Source of the DNA: Yamadazyma tenuis
Lineage: Eukaryota > Ascomycota > Pichiomycetes > Serinales > Debaryomycetaceae
Direction of reading: 5' to 3'
DNA length: 64,000 nucleotides
Assembly: GCF_029203305.1 (NCBI RefSeq)
Contig: NC_089464.1
Coordinates: 558,001-622,000, forward strand
The position numbers and the translations under genes were made by a program. Under the pieces are notes generated by a model. The model did not search any database. It saw only the letters and a list, made by a program, of their open reading frames with translations, and had not been told where the DNA came from. Positions 1 to 10,157 of this stretch are shown here, piece by piece. How positions within the stretch are numbered: position 1 is the first letter of the stretch; every line of letters begins with the position of its first letter.

Positions 1-687
1 CCAGGAGATGAGTTCGTTCTGACTTTGCATCGTATTAAGAGGGTAAACTTCTTTGGTATTCTCTGCCTTCTTTTCATCTGAGACATCAATTCCATTACCA
101 CGACCATTTGGAAACAAGTCTCCGAACCCTCCATTACTGCTTTGATTACTATGGGATAATTCAGGCTTAATAAACGACAGTGTATCATTAGACTCAGCAG
201 CATGTATTAAATTTGATATTTGAAGTGGAGATTCGGCAGCAGACTGAGAACGTACAAGTGCATTCTGCTGATTGTTCAAATTCTTTGATGGTTCTTTCTT
301 TATGGACATGCTCCGCATTCTTGGAGAATCTATAGTTAATGATGACTCGTGTGAAGATACAGATGAACCACTTACACTCGACCAATTGACTCTTGATGTG
401 CTTCCAGAAGACATGTGTCTTCGAACATGTCGATCTTTCAAGTCACGCCTCACAAAAGTTTTCCCACATTTTCTCTTCCCTCCACCAATTACCTCTAACA
501 TGAAATCACATTCAAAAAGCTCTTTGGGTTTATGGTTGAGTCGGTGTCTTCCAAGGTGATCAGTCCGGGTGAATATCTTACCACAATCTGGACACACATA
601 TTGCCCTATATTTCTCCTCTTTTTTTTCTGTTCCACATCTATATAGTTATTGGACGTGGATGGCGGCTGTTTCAATTCAGACATCAT
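1..687 (-). CDS. C2H2 zinc-finger transcription factor, 5' part (runs off the left edge)
   Basis: The reverse strand is open from an ATG at 687 (a second ATG follows at 684) to the left edge, giving the first 229 codons. After a basic stretch near residues 21-25 come two C2H2 fingers. Finger 1 uses C32, C35, H48 and H52 with ordinary spacing. Finger 2 uses C60, C74, H87 and H91, so its two cysteines are 13 residues apart instead of 2-4. A Ser/Asn-rich linker follows. The expanded second finger is a form I associate with fungal C2H2 regulators that carry a fungal-specific regulatory domain further downstream, but that part lies outside the window. It is probably a nuclear DNA-binding regulator; its target genes cannot be read here. 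Only about 116 bases separate this start from the 3' end of the next gene. Confidence 0.85.
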   Translation of the reverse strand, partial: MMSELKQPPSTSNNYIDVEQKKKRRNIGQYVCPDCGKIFTRTDHLGRHRLNHKPKELFECDFMLEVIGGGKRKCGKTFVRRDLKDRHVRRHMSSGSTSRVNWSSVSGSSVSSHESSLTIDSPRMRSMSIKKEPSKNLNNQQNALVRSQSAAESPLQISNLIHAAESNDTLSFIKPELSHSNQSSNGGFGDLFPNGRGNGIDVSDEKKAENTKEVYPLNTMQSQNELISW

Positions 688-803
688 GTAAATCTCATCG
701 ACGGTGGATAACTAATTGATGTATTATATTTTTTTGCGACATTGTTCCCCACGAATTCTGTGGACTGCCAGTCCGTTATCTGCTTCTATTGATAAATAAA
801 CTT

Positions 804-1931
804 CTATAAATTTAGACTGATTGATTCAGGTGGATCCATATCCTCAAAAATGATTGTTTCAGGATCTTGAGTGAATTTAACGGTCACTTGGCTCTTTCTC
901 TGGCTAACAAACAGATTTAGATTTCTCTTGTTGATTACTTCAAGCTCATCTTTCGAATCATCATCATCCAATTCTTCTAAGTCAATTTCACACACATTGA
1001 TCTTCAGGGGCATTTTACTAAAATAAAACCTGAACTTTTGTAAGTTCATTAGAAAGATTCGATCTGCAATCTTTTTCACATCCAACGTCTCAAATGATTC
1101 AGATGAGTAAAGGTCTTTCATGAAATAGTCTTGGAAGGTCTGTTGGTCAAACGTGTCATATTGCTGTCCATCAAATTGCCAAATATCCATATATTTCGAA
1201 AACCAGCCAGGTTGTTCAACGGTAGCTCCTCCAGATTGTTCACCTGTGAACAAAAGAGATCCAGTAATTATATCATAGAGTTCACCAGCCTTGGTGTCAA
1301 CGTACTTGTCTATAAGCTGACATGACAAAATCATATTAAAGGCCGCTTCATCTCCTTTTTTCAACCCCTCTGGGTCTGCAAAATTGACACTCCTAAATTG
1401 TGGATCCGTCAATATAGCATTAACTGAACAGTTAAGAATATGCTCATTGCCTTCGGGAACTTTCATAGCACTTCTCACCTGCTTGACAACGTCCTTTTGA
1501 AGCTTTTCTATCAATAGATCTGGTTCGTTGAATTTCATAACTGGTCTCATCTCCACACTGTCATTTGATATTTGGTCCTCGTTGGCATCAGTATCACTTT
1601 CGAATATATTGCTTCTTCTGGAGCTGGAATCAGTATCATCTTCAATACCTTCGTAGTAGTCGCTGCTTGAGAGTTGCTCGGTAAGGCAGGATTGTTGATG
1701 ACTCTCACTTAAATCTAAGTCATCTTCTATCTTATTATTAAGCTCAGAAATATTATTTGCTGATTGAACTCCCGACATCCATCGTTTACGATAAAAGGTC
1801 TCCATATTGTCCTTCAACGTCATTTTTATTGATGTTCTCATACATGACTTGGTCTCTTTCAAAAGCACCAAATCACACACATTTAAAGGAAATTTTAAAG
1901 AAAACCTCCCGTGATTTGACGGCGATATCAT
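804..1931 (-). CDS. Unrecognised acidic protein
   Basis: A 375-codon frame that I do not recognise. The N-terminal 55 residues are mildly basic. Residues about 60-135 are Ser/Asp/Glu-rich and probably disordered. Residues about 140-310 look folded, with regular hydrophobic spacing and several Trp/Phe/Tyr residues. The tail returns to acidic sequence (a run of four Asp near 325-330) and ends with an acidic-proline stretch. No signal peptide or membrane segment is visible. Alternative in-frame starts at residues 31, 37 or 43 are possible, because the first 36 residues look unlike the rest. It lies head-to-tail upstream of the zinc-finger gene. Its length and sustained reading frame make it very likely a real gene; its function is unknown. 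Confidence 0.7.
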   Translation of the reverse strand: MISPSNHGRFSLKFPLNVCDLVLLKETKSCMRTSIKMTLKDNMETFYRKRWMSGVQSANNISELNNKIEDDLDLSESHQQSCLTEQLSSSDYYEGIEDDTDSSSRRSNIFESDTDANEDQISNDSVEMRPVMKFNEPDLLIEKLQKDVVKQVRSAMKVPEGNEHILNCSVNAILTDPQFRSVNFADPEGLKKGDEAAFNMILSCQLIDKYVDTKAGELYDIITGSLLFTGEQSGGATVEQPGWFSKYMDIWQFDGQQYDTFDQQTFQDYFMKDLYSSESFETLDVKKIADRIFLMNLQKFRFYFSKMPLKINVCEIDLEELDDDDSKDELEVINKRNLNLFVSQRKSQVTVKFTQDPETIIFEDMDPPESISLNL

Positions 1932-2191
1932 TTCGAGTTGACTGTTTTGGTATTGACCTTATTCAAGGATTTAGGTGGATTGCTTGATTGATCACTTTTC
2001 GAGGCTTCTTACTCCGTTTTATGGTTCCACTAATGGTTATATCATAAGTAAATTTTAATATGAGGGATAAATAATGTTTCTGCTGTACACAATCGCGATG
2101 CGATCTTCAACTTTTCATCTGGAATCTGACAGACAAATGGAATCATTGTGCATGCTTCCACAATCATATTGAAACTTCTAATAGATGTAAA

Positions 2192-3454
2192 CTAGTCGGC
2201 TGAGTTCCACCAAGAGGTGTCAGCGCTATCACTTTCACTGGAACTATCGTTATTGTCTTCATTAACAGCTGCTGGAATAGTGGTATTTGCAGCCGAGGTA
2301 ACCCCTGTATTTGCAGCCGGTGCAACACCTGTGTTTCCATTAGCATTTCCAGTTCTGCTTCTGCTATTTATGGCTATTATGGAGTCCGGTCTTGTTACGC
2401 TGAATGCTGAACTGGCTGCAATGGGGAAATTGGGAATTGGAAACTTACCAGCTGTAACCAAGTTGGGTTCTTTAACCCTTACTTGGTCTATTGTATTTCC
2501 TGGGAGTGTACAAGTTGGTGTAGCCAATGTCCGGCTAATGAAGGCATCCGTTAAAGGGGTTATTGATGGATTGAATGGCCTCTTAAAGGGATTGAATATA
2601 TCTGTCGAGCAGTCCATCAAGTGAGATAAAGTGTTTGATGGATCATTATAATTGCTTGAGATCAATCTTTCTAACCGCTCCCGGTGTAAAACATGGGCAT
2701 TCTTCTCTTTAGACTCCTCTACCTCTTTTCTGCATAATGGACAACTAGCATTATTGGTGAGCCATTCGATAATACAACTCTTTCCAAATACATGCTTACA
2801 GTTGGGCATTCTTACTGGTACATGTTCTGCATCATTAGGGGTTGCTTGAGGTTTCCTCTTGGCTTCTTTCTTTGTCCATTCCTCTAAGCCTGGAAGAATG
2901 TCTTCTTTGGTTGGAGGTTCCAAACTATAGAGATTCCTTTGGGGAAATCGACAATATCCCAATCCAGTTTGATCCAAAGGCATAAAAAGCAGTGGATCTT
3001 TGAATGTGGATGTTTCGTTCATTGATTCAAGATGCATATTGCAGTTGGATCTGAGTTCTTCTATGATATCATGATCATTCTCTTTGATTAAATCAATATA
3101 TGATCGTGTGTCTTTGTGAGGGTCTTGTGAGTTATTTGAAGATGCATCATGGGAGTCTGGATGTCTCTTGTACTCATCATAACATATGGGGCAATCAAAG
3201 CTCTCAAGCAGATCGAAGTCAACCTCTTCTAACGAAGCAATAGCTTCTTCCGATGCAACCTTTTTCTTAGACGTTATTCCTGTTGCGTTGAGGGCCCGGT
3301 CAATCACACTTCTAAGCCAATTAGGTAAGTCAGATGACGGATTTGCGACTGTTTCCATATCAATATCGATCATGGTGGTACCGAAAAATGGGGAATCCAT
3401 GATGATTAAAAAGGAAGATTGTGGTTGAGATTTAAAATGCGAATTTCTGCACAT
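2192..3454 (-). CDS. SAN1: San1-like RING-finger ubiquitin ligase
   Basis: A protein of 420 residues with a split RING: C88 and C91 (CPIC), then about 127 residues later C219, H221, C227, C238 and C241 (CKHVFGKSC ... CPLC). The long insertion, the flanking disordered Ser/Asn-rich tail and the motif HVPV-x5-CKHVFG resemble S. cerevisiae San1, the nuclear E3 ligase that marks misfolded proteins for the proteasome. It is shorter than the 610-residue S. cerevisiae protein, mostly in the C-terminal tail. The first ATG is at 3454. A second in-frame ATG at 3400 (residue 19, MDSPFFG) may be the true start, because the first 18 residues look untypical. It diverges from the TFC8-like gene with only 31-85 bases between start codons. 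Assignment to San1 rather than another RING ligase is an inference. Confidence 0.7.
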   Translation of the reverse strand: MCRNSHFKSQPQSSFLIIMDSPFFGTTMIDIDMETVANPSSDLPNWLRSVIDRALNATGITSKKKVASEEAIASLEEVDFDLLESFDCPICYDEYKRHPDSHDASSNNSQDPHKDTRSYIDLIKENDHDIIEELRSNCNMHLESMNETSTFKDPLLFMPLDQTGLGYCRFPQRNLYSLEPPTKEDILPGLEEWTKKEAKRKPQATPNDAEHVPVRMPNCKHVFGKSCIIEWLTNNASCPLCRKEVEESKEKNAHVLHRERLERLISSNYNDPSNTLSHLMDCSTDIFNPFKRPFNPSITPLTDAFISRTLATPTCTLPGNTIDQVRVKEPNLVTAGKFPIPNFPIAASSAFSVTRPDSIIAINSRSRTGNANGNTGVAPAANTGVTSAANTTIPAAVNEDNNDSSSESDSADTSWWNSAD

Positions 3455-3485
3455 CTTGTTTATATTTGTTGGTTGTTTAACAATT

Positions 3486-5576
3486 ATGATATTGACTCAA
3501 AATATTTCCAGATCCTTGGTGGCACATAGTGCTTGTGACATTGTTCAATGGTCAGGTAATCTGCAACTAGCCATCAATGGAGAAAATCAATTGGTGATAT
3601 TGGATCCTAAACTTCCAAATCTACACAAATCCATTATCTCACAAGTGGAGTATAATCATACAATTGAAAACTTTTCGACCGATAAGAATGTTTTGAATAC
3701 CGAAGATATGTTCTCCCAAAGTTCTATTTTGCATACGGAGAAACTCATCCAGTTGGATGTCGGGAAATTCAATAAGGTGACATTCAACTCTTCCTCATCC
3801 ACATTTGAGTTCAATAGAATAACAGAACCTTGTTTTGTTAAACATCAATGGTCTCAGTTGTCTCCATCGGACAAAAACTGTTATCTTGGAGTACTATTAA
3901 ACACAGGAGAATTTTTGGTATTAAAGAGAACAAGCAAGTTCTCGGATCAATATATAGTGGTGCATAATTTCTTTGATGTACTACTAGAGGTAAACGGTAT
4001 AGAAGATGCTGACGAGATAACCATTGATCACCTGCAATATAGGAGTTTGAAGGTCAAAGACTTCAATTTTGTTCAGGTTTCAAATTCATTGCACATAAGC
4101 GTCTTGACAGAAAGTGGTGAAATTATATTCTTCAAGGATGGACAGGTTGAGTTTTCTATACCTGCCTCGGCTAGTGCAATTGCTTACGAAGCAATTCAGT
4201 ATGACGGTATCACCTACATTGCCTGGAAAACAATAGATAATGAGGTATATGTGTATGATTCTACCAGCGGATCCCGTTTAATTCTAATGGCATCTCGGTT
4301 CAAAATCGGTAAGCTCTTATGGGACAGCTCCAGGCTATTTGTCACCAGGTACAGAAAAGTCGCTGTGTATCATACATCTGGAGATTTTTTCGATGTGGAC
4401 ATTGGCGAAGGAAATATCGCCAGCATAGTTCCCCTTGGAGATAAAGTGATAATTGCATATGACCATGGGAAGTTTGATATTGTTGACTTGGCTACGAAGA
4501 CTGTATCGCCTTGTACAGTTTTGGAAAAGTATGTGTCTAACCATTTATTGAAGTATCTGCTAAATGGCGATGACAACAAGAACTTAAGTACTGACGGGAA
4601 TTTCATAACTGTTGGAGTAAGTCTTAACAAGAATGGTATCTTAAGTATAATCCACAAGATTTATCCCAAGAATAGCATCAACTATAAAATTTTGAGTAAA
4701 AGCAGTTTTACCATTGGTTTCGTGTCTGTTCTGGAAATTCTTGAAATTGAACAGAATAACACATTGCAGACATCTTTGAGCTCCATTAATCAGTTTTGGT
4801 TCCACAAATTCAAACAGATCTTGGTATTTCCTAAAAATTTCCAGATTTCATCATCTACCGCATTTATCTTTGAACATTTAACTAATTTGGAAACTTTAAA
4901 GCAGACGCTTCCGAAGATCAACACGATTTCATTGAAGCCCAACAAGGTTAACGATTTCAAAGAGTACCTATTTAGGAACTTCACCGCTAATTCTCAAGTC
5001 ATCGGTTATCAAGCACTTTACAATTTCAATATCGTGTTGATAAATGCGAACAACAGTCTAGCATCCAAAGTCGGGAGATTAGATATTGCTAATTCAGCGA
5101 AACATCCAAGTGAAAAACTTGAAGAGTTGAACAAAAGATTATTAGAGGAACAAGAACTTATTGAATTCACAATATTTCAATTCTTGATCAAAGTGATAGT
5201 CTCTTTCGATTACCCCATTAAGAATGACATTGATAAGTTTGTATTTATGAACTATTACTTGCTTCTTAACAAATCTTTCGAGTTGCCGTTTAACGATACG
5301 GATATTACAGTTACCTTGCAAAATAAGTTTGTTACTGAGTCCTTCACCGTGAGCAAGACGGCGACATTTTCAAAATTGATTCAGTCCAATTCAGAACATT
5401 ATTGGCCTAGATGTGAGCTTACTTTACTACCACTCATTGACGAAGTTAACCTCACTGATGAGCTTGAAAGATTCAACTACCTATTGCGAAAACCAAGTCC
5501 TGATGGGTTGGCTTGCGACCTTCTCAACACATTGAGCTACTGTATTATTACTGGCAATAAAATTCACCACAGCTAG
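3486..5576 (+). CDS. TFC8: TFIIIC subunit tau60-like (Tfc8)
   Basis: A protein of 696 residues counted from the ATG at 3486; the frame stays open further upstream, but only from a TTG. The N-terminal half has the hydrophobic, beta-rich repeat pattern of a WD40-type propeller ([15 protein letters not shown] near the start). The C-terminus carries [11 protein letters not shown] plus later Cys and His residues, which resembles the zinc-binding end of TFIIIC-type WD proteins. In S. cerevisiae, Tfc8 is one of six subunits of TFIIIC, which binds tRNA gene B boxes and recruits TFIIIB for RNA polymerase III. The protein is longer than the 588-residue S. cerevisiae Tfc8. The call depends on the C-terminal motif and overall architecture, so it is moderate. 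Confidence 0.55.
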   Translation: MILTQNISRSLVAHSACDIVQWSGNLQLAINGENQLVILDPKLPNLHKSIISQVEYNHTIENFSTDKNVLNTEDMFSQSSILHTEKLIQLDVGKFNKVTFNSSSSTFEFNRITEPCFVKHQWSQLSPSDKNCYLGVLLNTGEFLVLKRTSKFSDQYIVVHNFFDVLLEVNGIEDADEITIDHLQYRSLKVKDFNFVQVSNSLHISVLTESGEIIFFKDGQVEFSIPASASAIAYEAIQYDGITYIAWKTIDNEVYVYDSTSGSRLILMASRFKIGKLLWDSSRLFVTRYRKVAVYHTSGDFFDVDIGEGNIASIVPLGDKVIIAYDHGKFDIVDLATKTVSPCTVLEKYVSNHLLKYLLNGDDNKNLSTDGNFITVGVSLNKNGILSIIHKIYPKNSINYKILSKSSFTIGFVSVLEILEIEQNNTLQTSLSSINQFWFHKFKQILVFPKNFQISSSTAFIFEHLTNLETLKQTLPKINTISLKPNKVNDFKEYLFRNFTANSQVIGYQALYNFNIVLINANNSLASKVGRLDIANSAKHPSEKLEELNKRLLEEQELIEFTIFQFLIKVIVSFDYPIKNDIDKFVFMNYYLLLNKSFELPFNDTDITVTLQNKFVTESFTVSKTATFSKLIQSNSEHYWPRCELTLLPLIDEVNLTDELERFNYLLRKPSPDGLACDLLNTLSYCIITGNKIHHS

Positions 5577-5708
5577 AAGGAATCTTCGGCACATATTCAA
5601 TTGCTCCCCGCCCTAGAAATGCCTTATATATATGTGAGTGTATATTAGTATCCTTGAGTACCCGAATTGTACGCAATTTGGCGTTGCGTTCTTGACTGCT
5701 CTTTCTCA

Positions 5709-5757
5709 GAGTCAAACTCTTTTTTCGCTGGGAGTCAATTTTTTGCAGCCCTATAAA
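5709..5757 (+). promoter_or_regulatory. Candidate promoter elements of the CHA1-like gene
   Basis: Two copies of GAGTCAA, at 5709-5715 and 5732-5738, lie 67-96 bases before the ATG at 5805. Each matches six of seven bases of the Gcn4 site TGAGTCA. A TATAAA box follows at 5752-5757. Control by Gcn4 is an inference; in S. cerevisiae, CHA1 itself is induced by serine and threonine through Cha4. Confidence 0.3.
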
Positions 5758-5804
5758 TCCCTTATTGATTCTTAAGAATGTAAAGATGATAAAATTTGAT
5801 TGTC

Positions 5805-6842
5805 ATGTCATTAAATCAAACAAAACATGCGCAGGTGCCATTTGTGAAAACCTCATTGGTAGACGTCACCAAAAGGTTGCCTTTCAAGCCCCCTTGTAAG
5901 ATCTTTTTTAAGAATGAATATGAACAGCCATCCGGAAGTTTCAAACTAAGGGGAATTAGCCATTTGATAGGCACAAAGGTTGAGGAGATTCGTGCTAAAT
6001 CTTTGGGTACAAAAATCCACGTGTTTGTGTCCAGTGGTGGAAATGCTGGTCTTGCGGCAGCATACCTGGCACAATTCTATGGAATAGAGTGTACAGTGTG
6101 TGTCCCTAGTCATACTAAACAAGTTATTATAAGCAAGCTTGAGACATATAATGCCCACGTTCTCATCTTTGGCAATTCTATTAATGAAGCGGATGGGTAC
6201 TTACGTTCTCAGATGATTCTTCTAAATGACTCAATCGAGAAGATATACTGTCATCCGTTTGAACATGAGTTAATATGGGAAGGACATTCAAGTCTTGTGG
6301 ACGAAATATGTGCCTCCAATTTACCTCAAGATAAGCTCAAGGGTATTGTTTGTTCCATTGGAGGTGGAGGCTTGTACAATGGGATATTAATGGGATTAAA
6401 GGCTAATAAGGTGAAAGCCGATGTTCTTCTCGTTGAGACTACTCAAGCACCCACTTTTGCGGAAACTATAAAGAAAAAGAAGATATTTACTCTAGATTCA
6501 GTGAAGTCGTTGGCTACGTCTTTGGCATGCTCTTATTTATCCAAGCAGAGTCTCGATAACTATTTGCATCAGGATGACAATAACAGGACTAAATTCCAAT
6601 CAATAGACGATATCGATGCTGCCCGTGCAGTTCTTGACTATCACGATGTATTCCATCATCTTATAGAGCCAGCCTGTGGAGCAGCAGTCTGTGTATGTTT
6701 AAGCAGAATGGATTTGCTATTCAAGAATTTCCCAGACCTCCATGAGGACGATATCATAGTGGTAGTCGTTTGTGGTGGTTCTTGCACTGATAAAGACGGG
6801 TTGGAAGAGTTGAAACAGATAGTCAACAGAAGTAAGTTGTAG
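5805..6842 (+). CDS. CHA1: L-serine/L-threonine deaminase (PLP enzyme)
   Basis: A protein of 345 residues from the ATG at 5805 (the frame is open three codons further up, but only from a TTG). It is a fold-type II PLP enzyme. The Schiff-base lysine is K47 in SGSFKLRG, the cofactor loop is SSGGNAG, and the phosphate-binding glycine loop is SIGGGGLYNG. Later blocks WEGHSSLVDEI and IEPACGAA match S. cerevisiae Cha1 closely. The enzyme converts serine to pyruvate and threonine to 2-oxobutyrate, with release of ammonia, allowing these amino acids to serve as nitrogen source. In S. cerevisiae Cha1 is mitochondrial; a clear presequence is not obvious here. Codon 88 is CTG at a place where relatives carry Ala or Thr, which fits serine decoding better than leucine. 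Confidence 0.88.
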   Translation: MSLNQTKHAQVPFVKTSLVDVTKRLPFKPPCKIFFKNEYEQPSGSFKLRGISHLIGTKVEEIRAKSLGTKIHVFVSSGGNAGLAAAYLAQFYGIECTVCVPSHTKQVIISKLETYNAHVLIFGNSINEADGYLRSQMILLNDSIEKIYCHPFEHELIWEGHSSLVDEICASNLPQDKLKGIVCSIGGGGLYNGILMGLKANKVKADVLLVETTQAPTFAETIKKKKIFTLDSVKSLATSLACSYLSKQSLDNYLHQDDNNRTKFQSIDDIDAARAVLDYHDVFHHLIEPACGAAVCVCLSRMDLLFKNFPDLHEDDIIVVVVCGGSCTDKDGLEELKQIVNRSKL

Positions 6843-6939
6843 TTGTATTTATATGTATTTGCAATATTCATAATATTCCGGTTTTTATCTCTCCTAGTGC
6901 TTTCGTGGGTGTCTCACTTTTTGCAGTCAAAAATGCGTA

Positions 6940-6945
6940 ACGCGT
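6940..6945. promoter_or_regulatory. MCB-like ACGCGT box before CHL1
   Basis: A perfect ACGCGT lies four bases before the CHL1 start codon. This is the binding site of the G1/S factor MBF, which drives S-phase genes. The position is very close to the ATG, so it may equally be leader sequence. A six-base site also occurs by chance several times in 64 kb. Confidence 0.3.
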
Positions 6946-6949
6946 CCTA

Positions 6950-9394
6950 ATGAGATTAGAAGTCCCAATCATGACGAGAGGAGATGATAAGTTTCACCAT
7001 CCCTACGAACCTTATGATATTCAGCTACAACTAATGGGCGAGATATATGAAGCCATAGATAAAGGCTTCAAAGTGGGTCTTTTTGAGAGCCCCACCGGCA
7101 CAGGGAAAACCCTTTCGTTAATATGTGCCACGATGAGCTGGTTAAGAAAGCATAAGAATACTAATCTCACCACGTCACACAGTGGCGATTCAGAATCTGA
7201 ATCTGAACCGGAGTGGGTCAAAACAGCATACAAGAAGAAGGTTTTGTCAAGACACCAAGGGGAGCGAAAAGAGTTTGAAATGCATTTAGAGGAGGCATCA
7301 CAAGAATACGAAAAGAAAATAGCCAAGGTACATGAATTGCCAGAGAAGAGGCTTAAGACATCCTACGAAGACGATTATATTCCAGCAGATTACCATAGTG
7401 ATATTGAAGGTACTGACCACAATGAGCAGTTAAAGGATGAAATATCGAGACTCTTGAAAAGAGTTGATGATGGACCATCCAATAGAATAGACATGGGAAC
7501 ATTGGAAGATGATTCTACCAAGATATTCTTCTCATCAAGAACACACACACAATTGGGCCAGTTTTCGGGTCAATTGGCTTTAACTACTTTCGAGTCTTCT
7601 CTCTATGACATGTCTGAACGAGTCAAATACCTTCCCATGGGTTCAAGAAAGCAGCTATGTATACACCCCAAGATATCCAAGTTATCTAATACCGAGTCCA
7701 TCAATGAAGCGTGTGGGGAACTCGCGAAGAAGGAGCTGAAATGTGAGTTCGTGTGTAACACCAAGGTTGAAGGTATCAAACAACAGTTTAATGACTATAG
7801 TCTTACGAAGATTCACGATATCCAAGAGTTGAAGCAATTGGGAGAATACTTAAAAATTTGTCCATACTATTCGGTTAGGAATAACCTCAAAATGACAGAG
7901 GTCATTTCATTACCGTATCAAATGCTATTGGAGGAAAATGCAAGAGACAGTTTGAACATAAATATCAAGAATTCCATAATCATAGTCGATGAGGCACATA
8001 ACCTATTAGATACCATAAATGCCTTAAACTCTGCGGCAATTTCCGCTGAAGAACTAACGTCTTTGAATCAGTCATTGAAATTGTATTTCAACAAGTTCAT
8101 AAAGAGGCTCAACCCTGGGAATAGAATCAATATTATGAAGCTCATCAAAATTTGCAGCATTTTGCATAAATTTATTGTCTACAACAGAGATAACAAGTTA
8201 GCCAAAACGGGTGGAAAGATAAAGATTAATGATATATTTATTGATAACACTGGAGATTTGTTCAACATCCATAAGTTAAATGAATACTTAAAGACGTCCA
8301 AGATTGCATTCAAAATAGAGACCTATTTGGAAAAGAATGTGGAAAATTATCAAACTACTTCTAATCCGTTACTATTTAAATTGGTGACATTTTTGAGGGC
8401 CCTAAGCAATCCAACAAATGAAGGTAGCTTTTTTTGGGACCTGACTCTGCCAGATGACTTATCCATTAAGTATTTGTTGCTCGATCCCTCTGAGATTTTC
8501 AAACCAATTGTTGAGGACTGTAAATGCTTGATCTTAGCAGGCGGAACAATGGAGCCTATGAGTGATTATACCGAGTATCTTTTCCCTTATCTACCAACCA
8601 CCCAAATCAAGCAGTTTTCTTGTGACCACATTATTCCGATAGAAAATTTGAAGGTTCTACCAATTGGTTCATATAAGAATCAAATTCTTGACTTTCTGTT
8701 CAAAAATCGGAACAACAGTACACTAATCCTAAGGTTAGGCGAATGTTTGATTGAGATAATGAAAAACACCCCCGACGGCACAGTTGTGTTCTTGCCTAGT
8801 TACAAGTACTTGAACCATATTGTTGCTGAATGGAAACAAATGGGAATTTGGAAACAAATGGAGGCACTTAAGTCGTCACTATTTGTTGAGCCATCTTCAT
8901 CAAGTCAAGTTGATGAAGTGCTTAAAAAATATTCCAGAGCTATCAAGACTGGTAAAGGAGCTGTGCTTTTCTCTGTTGTCGGAGGTAAACTCTCTGAAGG
9001 TATTAACTTTCTGGATGAACTTGCAAGAGCTGTTATAATGGTTGGTTTACCATATCCGAATTTAATGTCAGGAGAACTTATAGCCAGGAAGAAATTTATT
9101 GAAGAAACCACTTTCCTTAAGACAGGATCAAAACTGATGGCATTAGATAATAGCAGGCAATTTATCGAAAACATTTGCATGAGATCTATCAACCAAAGTA
9201 TAGGAAGAAGTATTCGGCATATCAATGATTACTCAATGATATATTTATTTGATCATAGATATCACCAGAAATCTGTCCAAAACAAGCTCAGTGGATGGAT
9301 CAAGCGCCGAATCCTTGACCAATTACCTTTTCCCGAAGTAATACAACACACGAACGACTTTTTTATGACCAAATCCCTCAAGAAGTTAACTTAA
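6950..9394 (+). CDS. CHL1: Chl1 / DDX11-type Fe-S DNA helicase
   Basis: A protein of 814 residues, close to the 861 of S. cerevisiae Chl1. It is a superfamily 2 helicase of the XPD/FANCJ group. Walker A SPTGTGKT is at residues 47-54 and DEAH at about 347-350. Between them lie the Cys residues of the iron-sulfur insert (in RKQLCIHP, NEACGEL, KCEFVC and KICPYYS). Motif VI is QSIGRSIRH near the C-terminus. A disordered acidic insert (SESESEPE and following) sits at about 80-175. Chl1 works in the nucleus with the replication fork and Ctf4 to establish sister-chromatid cohesion. The gene is convergent with the oxygenase gene, with 11 bases between stop codons. It contains a small in-frame duplication near residue 628 (see findings). 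Confidence 0.92.
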   Translation: MRLEVPIMTRGDDKFHHPYEPYDIQLQLMGEIYEAIDKGFKVGLFESPTGTGKTLSLICATMSWLRKHKNTNLTTSHSGDSESESEPEWVKTAYKKKVLSRHQGERKEFEMHLEEASQEYEKKIAKVHELPEKRLKTSYEDDYIPADYHSDIEGTDHNEQLKDEISRLLKRVDDGPSNRIDMGTLEDDSTKIFFSSRTHTQLGQFSGQLALTTFESSLYDMSERVKYLPMGSRKQLCIHPKISKLSNTESINEACGELAKKELKCEFVCNTKVEGIKQQFNDYSLTKIHDIQELKQLGEYLKICPYYSVRNNLKMTEVISLPYQMLLEENARDSLNINIKNSIIIVDEAHNLLDTINALNSAAISAEELTSLNQSLKLYFNKFIKRLNPGNRINIMKLIKICSILHKFIVYNRDNKLAKTGGKIKINDIFIDNTGDLFNIHKLNEYLKTSKIAFKIETYLEKNVENYQTTSNPLLFKLVTFLRALSNPTNEGSFFWDLTLPDDLSIKYLLLDPSEIFKPIVEDCKCLILAGGTMEPMSDYTEYLFPYLPTTQIKQFSCDHIIPIENLKVLPIGSYKNQILDFLFKNRNNSTLILRLGECLIEIMKNTPDGTVVFLPSYKYLNHIVAEWKQMGIWKQMEALKSSLFVEPSSSSQVDEVLKKYSRAIKTGKGAVLFSVVGGKLSEGINFLDELARAVIMVGLPYPNLMSGELIARKKFIEETTFLKTGSKLMALDNSRQFIENICMRSINQSIGRSIRHINDYSMIYLFDHRYHQKSVQNKLSGWIKRRILDQLPFPEVIQHTNDFFMTKSLKKLT

Positions 9395-9405
9395 TGTACA
9401 TAGCT

Positions 9406-10071
9406 CTAATAAACCACGTCGCTTCTTAGCACCCACTTCTCCCCAGATCTTACCAATTCTGCCTCATGCATTAAGCAGTCATCGCCATGTTTGTGAAGTA
9501 GCGCCATTCCTTTGGAGGGGTGAATATTCAATGGTTTTTTATTATCACCATAGAATATCGTTCCACCTCCTTCAAATTCTTCGTCACCAGTCAAGTATAT
9601 TAAAAGAGTCCATTTTGTTCTTCCATTCAACGCTTTGACAGATTCATCATAGTGCTTGCCAAAGTAGTGCCCCTTTTGATACCTATAAACTCTCAATTGA
9701 GGGTTCAATCCAATGGCTTTGGCAAAAGTTTTCTGCACAACATTCGTATCGTAGTCATCTTGGAGTAAGACATGTTGAAGATAGGACCAGAGATTTTGAG
9801 AAGCCTTATAGTCCTCTATTAGCGTTCTATCATTTATTCGGGCAGCATAATCTTTACTTTTGACCAAAGGAGTTGTCTCTAGCTGTAGATTACCAAATGA
9901 TTTTATCAATTCATTGCACAAACCACTAGTGAAAAATTTGTTAATGATGATTATTTGATCATCAATAGTGACATCTGCTGTTGGCTTGAAAAACAGTTTT
10001 TGAAACTCAGCATTCAAACTATTGAATTCCAGAGGAAATTGAAAAGTGTTTACTTCCTTCTTTCTTGCCAT
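9406..10071 (-). CDS. 2-oxoglutarate/Fe(II)-dependent oxygenase, prolyl-4-hydroxylase type
   Basis: A protein of 221 residues consisting mainly of one oxygenase domain. The iron-binding triad is H140 and D142 (in GKHYDES) and H202 (in LMHEAEL). K212, ten residues after the distal His, would bind the 2-oxoglutarate carboxylate. RVYRYQKGHYF before the HxD motif and the GGG-x-FY strand are typical of this group. There is no signal peptide or membrane segment, so it is probably cytosolic or nuclear. Its substrate is unknown: small fungal members of this family are related to P4H-type hydroxylases but are not collagen modifiers. All catalytic residues are present, so it should be active. Confidence 0.85.
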   Translation of the reverse strand: MARKKEVNTFQFPLEFNSLNAEFQKLFFKPTADVTIDDQIIIINKFFTSGLCNELIKSFGNLQLETTPLVKSKDYAARINDRTLIEDYKASQNLWSYLQHVLLQDDYDTNVVQKTFAKAIGLNPQLRVYRYQKGHYFGKHYDESVKALNGRTKWTLLIYLTGDEEFEGGGTIFYGDNKKPLNIHPSKGMALLHKHGDDCLMHEAELVRSGEKWVLRSDVVY

Positions 10072-10157
10072 GATTTAGCCAGAAACAAATGAGATGGGCG
10101 CATCGCACTAAGTAGGTTGCAAAATGTCTAGTGATATATATTAGTGTAATAGACTAT

